IMG/VR virus record: IMGVR_UViG_3300001814_000052
Coordinates: 1-26,703 of that record
Length of the DNA stretch: 26,703 nt
Strand: one strand, 5' to 3'
Origin: a virus
The number at the start of each line of letters is the position of its first letter. Positions within the stretch are counted from its first letter, which is position 1. This document shows, in pieces, positions 1-7,895 of this stretch. Position numbers and translations under genes: made by a program. The notes beneath the pieces are model-generated. The model saw only the letters and a program-made list of their open reading frames with translations, was not told where the DNA came from and made no database searches.

Positions 1-192
1 TTATTGGACACTTCTTCCTTCCCGGTAAGCTTTCCTTGCTTGATTCAAACTCATTTCATTTGCACCCCCGGGAAAATCAGGATCATCCTTTTGGATTGGA
101 TCGTCTTCCCATCCGCAGTTACTACACACTTCATACAGCGATTCTGCGTCAAGCGTAATTTTTTCACAACATGGACACTTTTTCAAACTCAT
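1..192 (-). CDS. Cysteine-rich CPCC-family small protein
   Basis: This is a complete 63-residue protein; its TAA stop is at the very edge of the window. The N-terminus carries Cys-Pro-Cys-Cys at residues 6-9 and a second pair (Cys23, Cys26), a likely zinc-binding knuckle, followed by an acidic Trp-Glu-Asp-Asp stretch and an N-x-A-R-x-x-Y motif near the end. That pattern matches the Pfam Cys_rich_CPCC family, which has no established biochemical function. The ATG at 192 is preceded by GGAGATGG. This ribosome binding site lies inside the last codons of an upstream reading frame that stops only 3 nt before the ATG, so the two were probably coupled. The gene probably lies outside the prophage, since the recombinase genes end at 404. 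An immunity-type role is conceivable from the coupling but is only inference. Confidence 0.8.
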   Translation of the reverse strand: MSLKKCPCCEKITLDAESLYEVCSNCGWEDDPIQKDDPDFPGGANEMSLNQARKAYREGRSVQ

Positions 193-195
193 TAT

Positions 196-291
196 TTACC
201 ATCTCCATACTTCATCAATCTGCTTTCTCCAATACGCTTTAACCCAGTTCGGTCCGTCAGAGAAAAACCTTATCGTGCCGCTTCCAATTAC
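196..291 (-). pseudogene. 3' remnant of a gene upstream of the CPCC gene
   Basis: In the frame ending with TAA at 196-198, 31 sense codons can be read with no start codon. They end in an aromatic-rich tail (N-W-V-K-A-Y-W-R-K-Q, then W-R-W). Codons just beyond 291 run into a stop (292-294). The composition looks like a genuine protein C-terminus and the frame couples to the CPCC gene 3 nt further on. The simplest reading is that the body of this gene was lost or displaced when the element on its right was inserted or rearranged. The protein family is not recognisable from so short a tail. Confidence 0.45.
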
Positions 292-403
292 TTACTATAT
301 TATTATACTTCATTTTTTGAAGACCTGCGAGGGTTTTCGAACTGTGGGGACCTGATGCGTCGCATAGCCAGCAAACCGAAAAAACCGTTTACAGGCTGTG
401 TTA
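292..403. other. Intergenic junction, possible attachment region
   Basis: This stretch of about 110 bp separates the last recombinase gene from the truncated upstream frame. It changes from AT-rich (around 292-322, including a TATAAT-like hexamer at 302-307 and a small inverted repeat CTTCA...TGAAG at 308-322) to mixed sequence. No gene is visible. Large serine integrases usually act at a short site next to their own gene, so the core of an attachment site could be here. The matching site at the other end of the element is outside the window, so this cannot be shown. Confidence 0.35.
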
Positions 404-1981
404 CTATCCCTCAATTTCCGCTCCATCCTTAAATCTATAAACCAGTTTGCCTTTTATCGTTATGGTAAGCTTCGCAACCGCCACCGCCCACAGTTTATCG
501 TCAAATTCATCTAAGACCATTGGGCATGATTCAATACCCTTAATGAAGGTTTCGAGCATCAGGAACTTGTTCTGGTGCTCCCGGCGTTGCTCATCCAGTT
601 CAGCAAGCCGCTCGGAGGCTTTGCGGTACCGCTCCATGTATCCGGTGTGCCGCCCATTGAATTCTTCCTGACTGACCGCGACTCTTGCGTTCTCAGAGAT
701 TGCTTTTTTTGTTAGTTCAGTAACAATCTCAATCTCACGGCGTACTTCTGCTAACTCCGCCTCAATAGCCGAGCAATCGCATAAAGTCTCCTGCGCAAAG
801 CGGCAGTTGGCTAATAATTCCTCGCGTCCGCCCATCAATGTGTTGAACGCTACCAGGAATCGCTGTTTAATATCATCTTCCGTGACATGGGGCGTTTGGC
901 AATGCTTATCGTTTTTGTACTTCTCATTGCACCGCCAGATTACCCGGCGGTATTTGCTGTTTGAACCCCAGACCTTGGAGCCGTAAAACCCTCCGCAATC
1001 GCCACAGACTATTTTCGCCGAAAACGGGCTGCCGCAGCCACATGGCCTGCCGAGACCCTTGCGCCGCTCGATTTCCGCCTGCAACGCGTCGAACTCATCC
1101 GGCTCGATAATGGCGGGGTGGCTGTTTTGAACATAGTATTGCGGAACCTCGCCCTCGTTGTTTTTCCGCTTTTTAGTCAGGAAGTCCACTGTAAAGCCTT
1201 TTTGCAAAAGGGCATCGCCCTTGTATTTCTCATTTCCAAGCATGCTCTTTACCGTGGCGACCTGCCATCTCTTTTTCCCTGCCGGCGATGGAATGCCTTG
1301 GCTAGCGAGCTGCTTGGCAATCGCCGATGGTGTTTTGCCTTCCATGAACAGCCGGAATATCATCCGTACAATCTCGGCTTCGGATTCAACAATCCTCGGC
1401 AGGCCGTCCTCACCCTTTTCATAACCGAGAAATTGGCCGTATGGCAGGCTGACCTTGCCGTCCGCCATGCGCTTGCGCTGCCCCCAAGTGACATTCTCGG
1501 AGATGGAACGGCTTTCCTCCTGCGCAAGGCTGGACATTATCGTGATGAGAAGCTCACCCTTGCTGTCCAGCGTATAAATGTTCTCTTTCTCGAAGTAGAT
1601 CTCCACTCCTTTTTCCTTTAGCTGGCGCACTGTCACAAGGCTGTCCACCGTGTTCCTCGCGAAGCGGGATACGCTTTTGGTGATGATGAGGTCAATCTTG
1701 CCGTCAAGAGCATCGGCAATCATCTGCTTAAAGCCGTCACGTTTCTTTGTATTCGTGGCGCTAATCCCCTCATCGGTGTAGACCCGTACAAACTCCCAGT
1801 CCGCGCGATCCTTGATGTACTTTGTATAGTAGTCCACCTGCGCCTCGTAGCTGGTTAGCTGCTCTTCGCTATCAGTGGAAACCCTGGCATATGCCGCAGT
1901 CCTTCGTTTAGTGTTCAGATGTGTACCATTGGCGGAGTTTTGGCGAATGGTTGCCGGTATTATCCTTACGCTTGAAGCCAT
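404..1981 (-). CDS. Large serine recombinase (second of a tandem pair)
   Basis: This 525-residue site-specific recombinase would cut and rejoin DNA through a phosphoserine link to integrate or excise the element. The resolvase-type catalytic domain is at about residues 28-165, with the nucleophile in Y-A-R-V-S (Ser35) and the S-R-F-A-R-N segment near 105-110. A recombinase DNA-binding domain follows (about 190-300). Next come a zinc ribbon with Cys326, Cys329, Cys350 and Cys361, and a coiled-coil (about 405-475) of the kind that controls integration versus excision in this family. The ATG at 1981 has AAGGGGGG about 6 nt upstream, in the last codons of the preceding recombinase, whose stop is 1 nt before this ATG. 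The open frame extends further upstream, but that part only overlaps the preceding gene. It is probably the integrase, alone or with its partner. Confidence 0.93.
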   Translation of the reverse strand: MASSVRIIPATIRQNSANGTHLNTKRRTAAYARVSTDSEEQLTSYEAQVDYYTKYIKDRADWEFVRVYTDEGISATNTKKRDGFKQMIADALDGKIDLIITKSVSRFARNTVDSLVTVRQLKEKGVEIYFEKENIYTLDSKGELLITIMSSLAQEESRSISENVTWGQRKRMADGKVSLPYGQFLGYEKGEDGLPRIVESEAEIVRMIFRLFMEGKTPSAIAKQLASQGIPSPAGKKRWQVATVKSMLGNEKYKGDALLQKGFTVDFLTKKRKNNEGEVPQYYVQNSHPAIIEPDEFDALQAEIERRKGLGRPCGCGSPFSAKIVCGDCGGFYGSKVWGSNSKYRRVIWRCNEKYKNDKHCQTPHVTEDDIKQRFLVAFNTLMGGREELLANCRFAQETLCDCSAIEAELAEVRREIEIVTELTKKAISENARVAVSQEEFNGRHTGYMERYRKASERLAELDEQRREHQNKFLMLETFIKGIESCPMVLDEFDDKLWAVAVAKLTITIKGKLVYRFKDGAEIEG

Positions 1982-1982
1982 T

Positions 1983-3278
1983 TTATCGCCCCCCTTTCGC
2001 TCTTTGGCTGGCCGCATGGCGCATCTCGTCCGTCCAGCTTTCGCGGCGCGACCTGTCCTGCCAGGCCTTTTCGGTTGTCCTGCCATCGCGGAACACAAAG
2101 ACAAGCATGTTGAACTCAGGTACCCGGATTTCAGAAATTTCTCTTATGAAGATTCCAGCATCAAATTCTTCCTGACCGAGAACCTCGGCGCTGGTTGTAT
2201 AAAGAACCCGTTCCGGTATCTGCTTGGCGTGACAGGCGGCTTTGCCTTCCTTTAAGAAAGTGGAACACTGCCAGGCTGCCCTCCCGGCGGTAACCTTCCG
2301 CTTGTACTTCTTGCCGCAGTTTTCGCACCGGATGATGCCGCTGAAGGGGTATCGGCTACCGGTATCGCCCTTTGCGCCGCAGCTCCTGCGCCGCTCTTCC
2401 ATGACCGCCTGTACTCTCTCAAAGGTTGCCGTATCAATGATAGCCGGGTGAGTGCCCTCTGCCAAATACTGCGGCAGCTGGCCTTTGTTCCAGACCAGCT
2501 TTTTTGTCAAATGGTCGGCGACATACTTTTTCTGTAACAACGCTTTTCCGGTGTATTTTTCATTCTTAAGGATGGCGATCACGCGCTCACTATTCCAATC
2601 TCCGCCGCGAACCGTGGCTACGCCCATTTCCCTTAGCTTCTGTGCAATCTTGCCGCCGCTCATGCCGCCGCTATAGTCCTCAAAAATCATGTAAACGACG
2701 GATGCTTGCTCGGGATCGATCTTCACCTCGCCCTTGACGATGTGGTAGCCAAACATGAACCGCAGGCTGGCCAGTTCACCTTTTTCAAACTGTTTGCGGA
2801 TACGCCATTTACAGTTCTCACTTGCCGATAGACTTTCTTCTTGTGCGTAGGATGCGAGGATGGTCAGCATAAGCTCCCCGTCTCCGCTGATGGAGTGGAT
2901 GTTTTGCTCCTCAAAATATACATCCACGTCGAGCAGTTTTAACTCCCGCACAGTCTCAAGAAGTGTAACGGTATTCCTAGCAAAACGGGAAATGGACTTG
3001 GTGATGATCATGTCAATTTTGCCGTCCCTGCAGTCGGCGAGCATGCGCCGGAACTCAGGCCTGTTGTCTATCGTCCCCGTCAGCGCTTCATCGGCATATA
3101 CTCCGGCATATTCCCAGTCCGGTCGTCCTTGAATCAACGTGCTGTAATAGCTTACCTGGGCGGCGAGGGATTGAAGCATCGCGTCCTTGCCGCTTGATAC
3201 CCGCGCATAGGCGGCTACCTTTAGCCTTTTGGGGAATGATGGAACCGATGGAGCTGTTCGTGTGATGATTCGTTCCAT
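1983..3278 (-). CDS. Large serine recombinase (first of a tandem pair)
   Basis: This 431-residue recombinase has a catalytic domain at about residues 20-160, Ser28 in Y-A-R-V-S, and the S-R-F-A-R-N segment near 97-102. A recombinase domain follows (about 170-290), then a zinc ribbon with Cys318, Cys321, Cys338 and Cys349. It is shorter than its downstream neighbour and lacks an obvious long coiled-coil after the ribbon. The ATG at 3278 is preceded by GGAGG. The two recombinases are in one operon and clearly paralogous. Such pairs occur in clostridial elements and, in a different lineage, as CcrA/CcrB of SCCmec. Whether both are needed for one reaction, or act separately in integration and excision, cannot be read from sequence. 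Confidence 0.92.
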   Translation of the reverse strand: MERIITRTAPSVPSFPKRLKVAAYARVSSGKDAMLQSLAAQVSYYSTLIQGRPDWEYAGVYADEALTGTIDNRPEFRRMLADCRDGKIDMIITKSISRFARNTVTLLETVRELKLLDVDVYFEEQNIHSISGDGELMLTILASYAQEESLSASENCKWRIRKQFEKGELASLRFMFGYHIVKGEVKIDPEQASVVYMIFEDYSGGMSGGKIAQKLREMGVATVRGGDWNSERVIAILKNEKYTGKALLQKKYVADHLTKKLVWNKGQLPQYLAEGTHPAIIDTATFERVQAVMEERRRSCGAKGDTGSRYPFSGIIRCENCGKKYKRKVTAGRAAWQCSTFLKEGKAACHAKQIPERVLYTTSAEVLGQEEFDAGIFIREISEIRVPEFNMLVFVFRDGRTTEKAWQDRSRRESWTDEMRHAASQRAKGGR

Positions 3279-3335
3279 AAAAGGCCTCCTTCCGTTTAGG
3301 ACATATTCGCTCTAGTTGCCGGTAATATCAAGCAT

Positions 3336-3491
3336 TTAGCGATATATACTGTGCGGAGAAAGGCCGTATTTCTGCGCTATGAGCGCCCCAATTGTTGTCA
3401 GTTCTTCCTCGGTGATGATACCCTTGGCAAGCCAAATTCTAAAAACCGCCATTGCCGTCTTGTAATGGATGATGGCCCGTTCCTTACTCAT
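3336..3491 (-). CDS. Small SHOCT-like protein
   Basis: This 51-residue protein begins Met-Ser-Lys-Glu-Arg-Ala. It contains the short pattern of a tryptophan-containing helix, then G-I-I-T-E-E-E-L, then a Lys-Tyr-Gly-Leu segment, which resembles SHOCT-type oligomerisation motifs (W-L-x-x-G-x-I-T-x-E-E). The ATG at 3491 overlaps the stop of the upstream zinc-ribbon gene by 8 bp, indicating coupled translation. The ribosome binding site (AAAGGCGG) is modest, consistent with coupling. Small proteins of this kind are commonly found just before serine recombinases in Firmicute elements. A role as a recombination accessory factor is plausible but unproven. Confidence 0.7.
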   Translation of the reverse strand: MSKERAIIHYKTAMAVFRIWLAKGIITEEELTTIGALIAQKYGLSPHSIYR

Positions 3492-3891
3492 GGCACACCG
3501 CCTTTGACTTGCCGTAGCAGGCGCGGGAGCAGTATTTGCGTGTCTTGTTGCCATAGCTTTCGAATTCCCTGCCGCAAAAGGCGCAAGTCAGCTTGTATAT
3601 AGCCTTACGCCTAACAGCTTCAGGATGGGCGTTCCACCAGGCCATGCGGCAGTGATCCGAACAGAAACGCTTCGTTTTCAATTGAGATGAAGGTGAGAGA
3701 ACCTTCCCGCACTGGCGGCAGCAACGTCCGTCCTGTTTGTCAGGGTTTGCGGCGGCAATACCGCCAAGGTTGTTCCTGCGGCAGAATGATTTCACCGTAT
3801 TTTCCGATATAGAGATCGCCGCCGCAATCTTTGAATAGCTCAAGCCTTCGCTTCGCAATTGGGTAATTTTTTCCTTTGGTGTTCGCGTCAT
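3484..3891 (-). CDS. HTH plus zinc-ribbon putative DNA-binding protein
   Basis: This 135-residue protein has an N-terminal helix-turn-helix like those of sigma-factor region 4 or resolvases (about residues 8-40: E-G-L-S-Y-S-K-I-A, then S-E-N-T-V-K). Two cysteine-rich zinc modules follow: the first with Cys58, Cys61, Cys77 and Cys81, the second with Cys103, Cys106, Cys121 and Cys125. The second ATG (3891) is chosen over the one 6 nt upstream because GGGAGG then sits 8 nt away. The gene heads the recombination operon, and similar proteins are often annotated as sigma-70-like near clostridial recombinase genes. It probably binds DNA, as an operon regulator or a recombination directionality factor; the choice is inference. 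Confidence 0.75.
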   Translation of the reverse strand: MTRTPKEKITQLRSEGLSYSKIAAAISISENTVKSFCRRNNLGGIAAANPDKQDGRCCRQCGKVLSPSSQLKTKRFCSDHCRMAWWNAHPEAVRRKAIYKLTCAFCGREFESYGNKTRKYCSRACYGKSKAVCHE

Positions 3892-3925
3892 AGACATTAC
3901 CTCCCACCGATATGCAGAAAATCGG

Positions 3926-3940
3926 AGGGATTCGAACCCT
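3926..3940 (-). other. tRNA T-arm-like motif
   Basis: On the minus strand this reads AGGGTTCGAATCCCT, the form of a tRNA T-stem and T-loop: a 4-bp stem around TTCGAAT. No anticodon arm or D arm precedes it, and the fifth stem pair is a mismatch. At best it is a remnant of a tRNA 3' end, such as is often left at integration sites. It lies exactly between the late terminator and the recombination operon. A chance palindrome is possible. Confidence 0.25.
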
Positions 3941-3942
3941 AT

Positions 3943-3989
3943 AAAAAGAGAAAATCGCCCGTGGAGCATATTGCCCCGCAGGCGATTTT
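3943..3989 (-). terminator. Intrinsic terminator of the late operon
   Basis: A perfect 9-bp inverted repeat (AAAATCGCC at 3951-3959 and GGCGATTTT at 3981-3989) has a 21-nt loop. On the minus strand it is followed by CTCTTTTT. It begins just after the amidase stop codon at 3995, as expected for the end of the late (structural and lysis) transcript. It would also separate that transcript from the recombinase operon. Confidence 0.75.
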
Positions 3990-3994
3990 TTCAT

Positions 3995-4921
3995 CTATTT
4001 GGGGATTTTAAGTTTCTGCCCCGGAATAATCACCCCCGAGGTCAGCCCATTAAGCGCCTTGATTTCTCGATACCTTGCACCGCTACCCAGCTTCGCCGCC
4101 GCAATCTCCCAGAGGGAATCGCCCTTTACTACCGTGTAGATTTCGTAGGCGGCACCGCTTGCGCTGCCATAGATGATCGTTCCTGTGCTGTCGAAGACAA
4201 AGTAGCTGGGGTTTTCGTCAGCACAGCGTTTGGCATTCTCCAGCGCCCTGAACGCGCCTATCTGGGATTTGGCGTCACCCCAACTTTTGCGGACACGGTA
4301 GATGGTTTCACTCGGCGCGGAAGGCAGAATGGATGCGGGAACCGCATTTATCGCCAACCCTTTCCTCACAGCGGCACGGAAAGAATCCATGCTCTCACCG
4401 TGCTTCGGAAACCAGTGCATCACGTCGGCATGGTTACTGGCGATGCCCAGCTGGTGGCCTTCCGAGTGGCAGATAATGCCCCGCTCATTTAGCCCATAAA
4501 GTTTGCATAGATACACACATAGCTCCACCGCCTCGTTGTAGACTTTACGAAAATAGGCAGCGCCGGTCAGGTTATCCTCGCAGATCTCAAAGGAAATGTG
4601 CGTGTCGTTGCCGGAGCCTCTCGCGCCTCTGCCGCAGTGCCAGCCGCGATGGTTCCAGGGCAAAGTCTGGTAAGTGGCAATCGAGCCGTCGGCAAGCCTC
4701 CCGATAAAAGCATGTACGCAGACACTTCTTCCATCCGGCCTGTCCTGGTTCCAGTGGTTGTTATGCCTATTTCTCCCCAGCAGACCGTCGTCCGGGCCAA
4801 CATAACGCCGCAGCCACGGGTTGTTCGCGCCGGTGGAATGAACCATGATGCCTCTTGGTGTAATCGTCCTGCCCGCTTTGTAGCACGCGTTGTTCGTGAA
4901 AATTAATTTGCGCAGGTTCAT
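3995..4921 (-). CDS. N-acetylmuramoyl-L-alanine amidase endolysin with LysM
   Basis: This 308-residue endolysin would cleave the amide bond between N-acetylmuramic acid and L-alanine in host peptidoglycan at the end of the lytic cycle. The Amidase_2 domain covers about residues 20-175. Likely zinc ligands include His28 in M-V-H-S-T and His164 in the S-N-H-A-D-V-M-H-W segment, with F-E-I-C-E near 111-115. A linker module (about 208-252) is followed by one LysM repeat (about 261-307, from V-V-K-G-D-S-L-W to P-G-Q-K-L-K-I-P) that binds the glycan. There is no signal peptide, so release depends on the holin. Its ATG overlaps the holin stop codon (ATGA), so the two form a lysis cassette. Confidence 0.93.
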   Translation of the reverse strand: MNLRKLIFTNNACYKAGRTITPRGIMVHSTGANNPWLRRYVGPDDGLLGRNRHNNHWNQDRPDGRSVCVHAFIGRLADGSIATYQTLPWNHRGWHCGRGARGSGNDTHISFEICEDNLTGAAYFRKVYNEAVELCVYLCKLYGLNERGIICHSEGHQLGIASNHADVMHWFPKHGESMDSFRAAVRKGLAINAVPASILPSAPSETIYRVRKSWGDAKSQIGAFRALENAKRCADENPSYFVFDSTGTIIYGSASGAAYEIYTVVKGDSLWEIAAAKLGSGARYREIKALNGLTSGVIIPGQKLKIPK

Positions 4922-5334
4922 TTGTCTGCCCCCTCGTCATCGCTGGAGCCCAGCTGTCCCAAAATCGTCCTGAGTTTCTCGGGGATGGGCAGCCCCACGC
5001 GCGCGGCGTTCTCCAGGATGGAAATGCCTTCATTGCTCAAATAAAAAAAAATTACCGCCGTCCGGATCGCGCCGCCGTCGCCAAACACCTGACTGTCGAC
5101 GATATGCCCCACGCCCACCAGCACAAAGATGAGCACCTTTTTAAAGATGCCCCTGGCGCCGATCTCGCTGGATAGTTTCTTCTCCATGATGGCACGCATC
5201 ACGCCGGTCAGATAGTCAATTACCACAAAGGCAATCAGGGCATAGAGAAACCCGTCCAGCCCGCCTAAAAACCAGCCGAGAAAACCGCCGATGGCGGTAA
5301 AAGCTGCCTGTACCCAATTCCAGAATACTTTCAT
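4918..5334 (-). CDS. Phage holin (toxin-secretion/lysis holin family)
   Basis: This 138-residue membrane protein resembles the Firmicute phage_holin_4 family that includes TcdE-like holins. Hydrophobic segments lie near residues 10-28, 30-48, 67-82 and 92-106. The D-Y-L-T-G motif between the second and third segments, and the later N-E-G-I-S-I-L-E-N segment, are typical of this family. The C-terminus is charged and cytoplasmic-looking. The ATG at 5334 is chosen because AAGGGGGC lies about 8 nt upstream; the open frame extends further but the added residues overlap the glycosidase gene and look unlike protein. It would form the membrane lesion that lets the amidase reach the cell wall. Confidence 0.92.
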   Translation of the reverse strand: MKVFWNWVQAAFTAIGGFLGWFLGGLDGFLYALIAFVVIDYLTGVMRAIMEKKLSSEIGARGIFKKVLIFVLVGVGHIVDSQVFGDGGAIRTAVIFFYLSNEGISILENAARVGLPIPEKLRTILGQLGSSDDEGADK

Positions 5335-5384
5335 TGAAAATTGCCCCCTTCCCCCGTATCCGGGGTTTAGCTTCGTAAGAGCGC

Positions 5385-7895
5385 CTAAACGACTCCTGAA
5401 CGCAATCGAAATACCAGCGGGTCCTGGTGCCCGAGCGCCCACAACCCAACTCCTTTTAACCTCCATCTGTGCTTCGCCAGGTTAGCCAGCATATCGAAAT
5501 GCTCGGCGTCGGAGTAGTGGGCGATGGAGAAGCCCCTTGCGTCTCCCAGGAAAAACTGGGTAAGCCACAGTCCCCGGTCGCGCAGCCGGAAGGTAACAGC
5601 CCTGTCGTTGTCAAAAGCCGCGAAAGAATCAGTGTGCAGATAGTCGAAATCTGTCGAAATGCTTTCCTGCCTGGTCGCCGGTTCTTCCCCGGGGCCTTCA
5701 AAGCGGAAGTAGTCCCACGGTTCAAGCCATGTCACGCCGCTGCGCTGAATACGCCCCAGTGTCTGGATTTGCCCATCCGGCAGAGCCACGTCAAGGGCCT
5801 CCTGCGGTACATAAACATAAGGATCGCCCGCGTCCAGCAGGCCGCACTCACAGGCGGCGCCGCTGGTGCGCAGCCCGAAGCCGCCCAGTGTCGGCAGGGA
5901 TGCGGACAGGGCAAAGACCCGCGTGGTACCCACCCAGCAGTGCAATTCACTCCCGCGTGTTCTTACCCGCAGCGTATACCAAGTGTTTAAACTCACGCCC
6001 TGCGCCACGTCCGGCTGCAGCCTTGTCCATATCCCGCCTTGCCTTTGCCAAAGCTCCGCCGTCTGCGTGCCGCGCCGCAGCAGGAATAAATACAGATCGT
6101 TTACCCCCTGGGCTTTGAAAACCACGCCCATGGTGCCGTTCCCCGCCGTCATGCGCAGCCTGGCCCGGATGTTCAGGTCGCCAAACCCGTCGTGGGAGAG
6201 GTGCGCCTGGGCGTCCGCGCTTGCCTGGTCGGACTGGATTAACACCCGCCTTGCCGGGTCTGTATCCATGCTCCAGGCCCCGCCGCTGCGGTTGTAGAAG
6301 GCGAGCGTGTCGTCCCTAAAGTCGTCATACCAGACCCAGGCGTGCTCCGGGACGCTTCGCAGCACTTCGGGGGTGAGGATAAACTGCTCCGGCAGCACGA
6401 GGGTGCCGTTTACGTCTTTTAGCCTCCTCGGGGTGAAGGTAAATTCCGCCTCGCCGCCGGTCATGCTAAAATTAAACTGCGAACAGACCCTAAAGCCCCA
6501 AAACTGTGTTCCGTACTGACTGCCCGCACCGTGTACCTCTAAGGTGTGGCTTCCGGCGGACAAGTGGAACCGTCCGGCCTTCAGCCAGTGGGTGCGACGG
6601 TGGAGGGGGTACCAGTCGGGAAACGGACCGATTTGCAGCGGTGTCCCGTTTAGCCGCAGCTGCAAAACCTGACGGTCCCACCAGGGGCAATTCACCCTTG
6701 CCGCCAGGTCATATTCCCCCGCCTGGGGGACGGCAAAAGAAAAAAGGGCCAGGCCCTCTTCTTCCAGCACCGGTTGAGTCCCGGGAGGCGAACCCGGCGG
6801 GACGGGGAGAAGCTGGGGCGCCCTGGGGGAAATCCAGCCGCTGCCCACCGTCATAGCGCCGGAAACCTCGTCAAAGCTGCTGCCTGTCCTGTCCGCGACC
6901 TGCCCGGCAAACTCATAGCGCGGCTCTTTTTCATAGGCGACCAGGTAATTCCGCCTGACCCGGCCTGCCTGGCCGGAAACCTTAAAGACGGGGCTTGTAA
7001 CCCGCGCCGCGTCCATCCCTTCCTGGTAATCGTAGATATGCGGGAGAAGGTATGGGCTTTGGCTGTCCTCGTCCAGAAAACCGGCAAAGGAAAGACGCGG
7101 CTGCAGCTCGTGAAATGTAAAATCCCCCTGCTGCCAGCCAAGCCAGGCAAGGAAGGTGCCGCCGCTGCCCCGGTAAGCGCCCGGAACGGGCCGCCTATCA
7201 ATGCGCCAGTTGAAGCCGAAGCCGGGGATGCCGAGAAAGATTTTCTCCTTCGGTATCCGCGTTACCGCGTAGTCATATATCTCCTCCATCCACCACACCG
7301 GGCTGATGGGCCCGGGAGCGCTGCCCGCCCAGGCAAAGGCGTAGCTCATGATCACACAGGTATCAAAATAAGGCTCCATCCGGCGGTAATCGCACCAGCG
7401 CTCCCAGGATGGCGCGCCGTCCCCGGTCATGGGAGGCAAGTCCCAATGCACATAGTGTTGAATCGGGCGGCTCTTGATGCTATCGTAGATCCTCTTCGCC
7501 AGGGCCACCACGCCGTCCGGATTGTCGTTCGGCCCTTTTTCCAGGTCGATATCCACCCCGGTGGCGAAAGGGTACATATCCAGAATGCGGTGCAGCTCGC
7601 TGATAAACATGTCCTGCGCCCCGTTGGTGTTCTCTACGATGGCCCGAAAGCGGGAAAGGATGCCGTCGTTTCTGACCGTCAGCAGGTGGGTGATATGCGG
7701 CCAGCGCGCTACCCTTTCCAAATCGGCGGCGGGGATAACGCCGGTAATCCGCCCGGTGTTGTCGGGCACCAGAAAATCAAACAGCCCCATATGGGTTAGC
7801 CTGTCGCCGTAATCCCGCCACTCCTGCCTGGCCCGGGTGGTCTTTAAGAAAGACCAGGTCATAAACCCCCGGCCTTCTTGCCGCATACCGCTCAT
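5385..7895 (-). CDS. GH18-domain phage tail protein
   Basis: This 836-residue protein starts with a glycoside hydrolase family 18 barrel (about residues 30-330). The D-I-D-L-E segment at 115-119 supplies the catalytic acid Glu119, although the first Asp of the classical DxxDxDxE is Thr112. I-M-S-Y-A-F at 182-187 matches a second conserved GH18 strand. A galactose-binding-like region (about 380-475) and a LamG/concanavalin-like beta-sandwich (about 522-695) follow, with an unassigned C-terminal region. The ATG at 7895 forms ATGA with the upstream stop and has AAGGGGGG 8 nt away. There is no signal peptide. Its place between tail-tip genes and lysis genes suggests a virion-borne tail glycosidase that degrades or binds cell-surface glycan during adsorption, rather than a secreted chitinase. 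The actual substrate is unknown. Confidence 0.85.
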   Translation of the reverse strand: MSGMRQEGRGFMTWSFLKTTRARQEWRDYGDRLTHMGLFDFLVPDNTGRITGVIPAADLERVARWPHITHLLTVRNDGILSRFRAIVENTNGAQDMFISELHRILDMYPFATGVDIDLEKGPNDNPDGVVALAKRIYDSIKSRPIQHYVHWDLPPMTGDGAPSWERWCDYRRMEPYFDTCVIMSYAFAWAGSAPGPISPVWWMEEIYDYAVTRIPKEKIFLGIPGFGFNWRIDRRPVPGAYRGSGGTFLAWLGWQQGDFTFHELQPRLSFAGFLDEDSQSPYLLPHIYDYQEGMDAARVTSPVFKVSGQAGRVRRNYLVAYEKEPRYEFAGQVADRTGSSFDEVSGAMTVGSGWISPRAPQLLPVPPGSPPGTQPVLEEEGLALFSFAVPQAGEYDLAARVNCPWWDRQVLQLRLNGTPLQIGPFPDWYPLHRRTHWLKAGRFHLSAGSHTLEVHGAGSQYGTQFWGFRVCSQFNFSMTGGEAEFTFTPRRLKDVNGTLVLPEQFILTPEVLRSVPEHAWVWYDDFRDDTLAFYNRSGGAWSMDTDPARRVLIQSDQASADAQAHLSHDGFGDLNIRARLRMTAGNGTMGVVFKAQGVNDLYLFLLRRGTQTAELWQRQGGIWTRLQPDVAQGVSLNTWYTLRVRTRGSELHCWVGTTRVFALSASLPTLGGFGLRTSGAACECGLLDAGDPYVYVPQEALDVALPDGQIQTLGRIQRSGVTWLEPWDYFRFEGPGEEPATRQESISTDFDYLHTDSFAAFDNDRAVTFRLRDRGLWLTQFFLGDARGFSIAHYSDAEHFDMLANLAKHRWRLKGVGLWALGHQDPLVFRLRSGVV

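Noticed and set aside
5352-5365. Small inverted repeat CCCCG...CGGGG between the GH18 and holin genes as a terminator
   Set aside because: Only five pairs with no T-run; it lies beside the holin ribosome binding site and could at most affect its access.
6774-7799. Long plus-strand open frame of 341 codons opposite the GH18 gene
   Set aside because: It is fully antisense to a gene with clear domains, has low-complexity proline/arginine/glycine composition and no good ribosome binding site; GC-rich coding DNA often has long open antisense frames.
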